Shown: positions 6,117 through 7,302 of the stretch, piece by piece | How positions within the stretch are numbered: position 1 is the stretch's first letter | How the letters are laid out: each line of letters starts with the position of its first letter | Assembly: GCA_021780585.1 (NCBI GenBank) | Contig: JAJXYM010000029.1 | Coordinates: 1-7,302 of the forward strand | DNA length: 7,302 nucleotides | Direction of reading: 5' to 3' | DNA from: Deltaproteobacteria bacterium | GTDB taxonomy: Bacteria; Desulfobacterota; Binatia; Binatales; Binataceae | Translations under genes and position numbers: made by a program | The notes under the pieces: generated by a model | Told to the model about the DNA's origin: nothing | Databases searched by the model: none | The model's input: the letters and a program-made list of their open reading frames with translations, nothing else

Positions 6117-7302
6117 ATGCTCGCCCAACTGCGCATCCGCAACTTCGCCGTGGTCGAGGCCGCCGAGCTTTCTTTCGGCCCCGGCCTGAACGTTCTCACC
6201 GGCGAAACCGGCGCCGGCAAAACCATCGTCATGACCGCTCTCGGGCTGCTGATCGGCGAACGCGCGTCGCCCGAAATGGTGCGCGCGGGCGCGAAGGAGG
6301 CGGTGGTCGAGGCGCTCTTCGAGGTCGAGGGCGAATCGCCGCCGGCCGAGGCCGCCGAATTTCTCGATCCGGAAAATCCGCGCGAATTGCTGATCCGGCG
6401 CGTAATCGCCGAAGGCGGCCGTTCGCGCGTTACGATCAATGATTCACTGGCGACGGTCGCCGCGCTCGCGCGGATTGGCGCCGCGCTCGTGCAAATCTAC
6501 GGCCAGCACGAACAGCAGTCGCTGCTGCAGCGCGAAAGCCACCTGCGGATTCTCGACCGTCACGCCGGGCTCGAGGCCGAGCTGGAGCAATATCGCGGCG
6601 CCTACGAAAACGCCCGCGCCCTCCGCGCGCGCCTCGACGAACTCGAACGGCGCGAGCGCAATCGTTCCGAACTTCTGGAAGTCGCGCGCTTTCGCGTCGC
6701 CGAACTCGAACGCGCCGCACTCGAGCCCGCCGAAGACGAACGCCTCGGCGCCGAACGCACGCTGCTCGCCAACGCGACCCGCCTGGCTGAAGCCGCCGCC
6801 GCGGCGGAACAGGCGCTCTATGGCGGTGACGCCGCCGCGGTCGACGCGATCGCGCTCAGCGAGAACCGGCTCGCCGACGCCGCCGCGATCGATCCGGCGC
6901 TGCGCGCGGTGCTCGATCTGATCGCGGCCGGCCGCGCCAATCTCGAAGAGGCGGCGCGCACGCTCTCCGCCTATTCCGCGCGCCTCGAGGCCGACCCGGA
7001 CCGCCTTGAACAGATCGAGAATCGCCTGCAGGAGATTGCGCGTCTCAAGCGCAAATACGGCGGCTCGATCGACGCGGCGCTGGAGACCCTCGAACAATCA
7101 CGCCGCGAAATCGCCGAACTCGAGGCCGGCGGCCAAAGCCGTGCCGCGCTGGCGGCCGAACTTGACCGCGCGATCGCGGACCTCGCCGCGCGCGCAAAAG
7201 ACCTGAGCGCCCGCCGCCTTCGCGCCGCCGCCGAGCTCAAACGCCGAATCGAGGCCGAACTGCGGACCCTCGGAATGCGCAATGCCGTGTTCGAGGCGCG
7301 TC
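6117..7302 (+). CDS. recN: DNA repair protein RecN, 3'-truncated by window edge
   Basis: An SMC-like ATPase that acts at DNA double-strand breaks in recombinational repair. About 395 residues are visible of a family length near 550-570; the frame is open to the right edge. It begins MLAQLRIRNFAVVE, as E. coli RecN begins MLAQL. Walker A is GETGAGKT (residues 29-36), then ALGLLIGERAS (41-51). GRSRVTIND (101-109) and VQIYGQHEQQSLL (125-137) are hallmark RecN segments. From about 150 on the sequence is a long Glu/Arg/Ala-rich coiled coil, including the RLEQIENRLQEIARLKRKYG segment near 298. The signature motif, Walker B and second head half lie beyond the window. Walker A has Thr for the usual Ser, and the usual Asp-Ala-Leu after it reads Thr-Ala-Leu. 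Gram-negative recN is often SOS-controlled, but no LexA-like box was recognised here, and the 15-bp spacing suggests it shares a transcript with nadK. Confidence 0.95.
   Translation, partial: MLAQLRIRNFAVVEAAELSFGPGLNVLTGETGAGKTIVMTALGLLIGERASPEMVRAGAKEAVVEALFEVEGESPPAEAAEFLDPENPRELLIRRVIAEGGRSRVTINDSLATVAALARIGAALVQIYGQHEQQSLLQRESHLRILDRHAGLEAELEQYRGAYENARALRARLDELERRERNRSELLEVARFRVAELERAALEPAEDERLGAERTLLANATRLAEAAAAAEQALYGGDAAAVDAIALSENRLADAAAIDPALRAVLDLIAAGRANLEEAARTLSAYSARLEADPDRLEQIENRLQEIARLKRKYGGSIDAALETLEQSRREIAELEAGGQSRAALAAELDRAIADLAARAKDLSARRLRAAAELKRRIEAELRTLGMRNAVFEAR

Noticed and set aside
5091..6128. A 345-codon open frame on the minus strand opposite nadK, and similar long frames opposite recN (6444-7097) and proS (463-957)
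   Set aside because: They are mirror frames of clear conserved genes in GC-rich DNA, where stops are rare. Their products are rich in Arg, Ala and Gly, show no domain pattern, and have no supported start.

Overview
The window is GC-rich bacterial chromosome (roughly 65-70% GC by hand counts of sample lines) carrying mostly conserved housekeeping genes on both strands. No rRNA, tRNA, CRISPR array, transposase, integrase or phage gene was seen. The organism cannot be named from this alone. The mix of an archaeal/eukaryote-type prolyl-tRNA synthetase, a GDRPTG-type TrpRS, Nfo, a TIGR04282-type glycosyltransferase-like protein and a nadK-recN pair would fit a high-GC, probably environmental, Gram-negative lineage such as a Deltaproteobacteria- or Binatota-like group. 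That placement is a low-confidence inference.

Layout. (1) Bases 2-1285, plus strand: the 3' nine-tenths of proS, cut by the left edge. (2) Bases 1335-3865, minus strand: read in transcription order, nfo (endonuclease IV), trpS (overlapping nfo by one base), then, 60 bp downstream, a small membrane-anchored protein resembling DUF6680. This last gene is about 48% GC and stands out sharply from its neighbours, so it looks like a recent acquisition at the convergent proS/trpS junction. (3) Bases 3866-3984: a short divergent intergenic region. (4) Bases 3985-7302, plus strand: a small two-helix membrane protein with a four-cysteine zinc ribbon, then 2 bp later a TIGR04282/DUF2064 glycosyltransferase-like protein, a 111-bp gap, nadK (NAD kinase), and 15 bp later recN, cut by the right edge.

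Functional picture. Two genes serve tRNA charging (proS, trpS), two serve DNA repair (nfo for abasic sites and oxidised ends, recN for double-strand breaks), and one makes NADP (nadK). nfo-trpS and nadK-recN are tight enough to be co-transcribed, as are the zinc-ribbon gene and the DUF2064 gene. I found no convincing new multi-gene system. The best candidates for a second look are the low-GC DUF6680-like gene and the uncharacterised zinc-ribbon membrane protein coupled to the glycosyltransferase-like gene.
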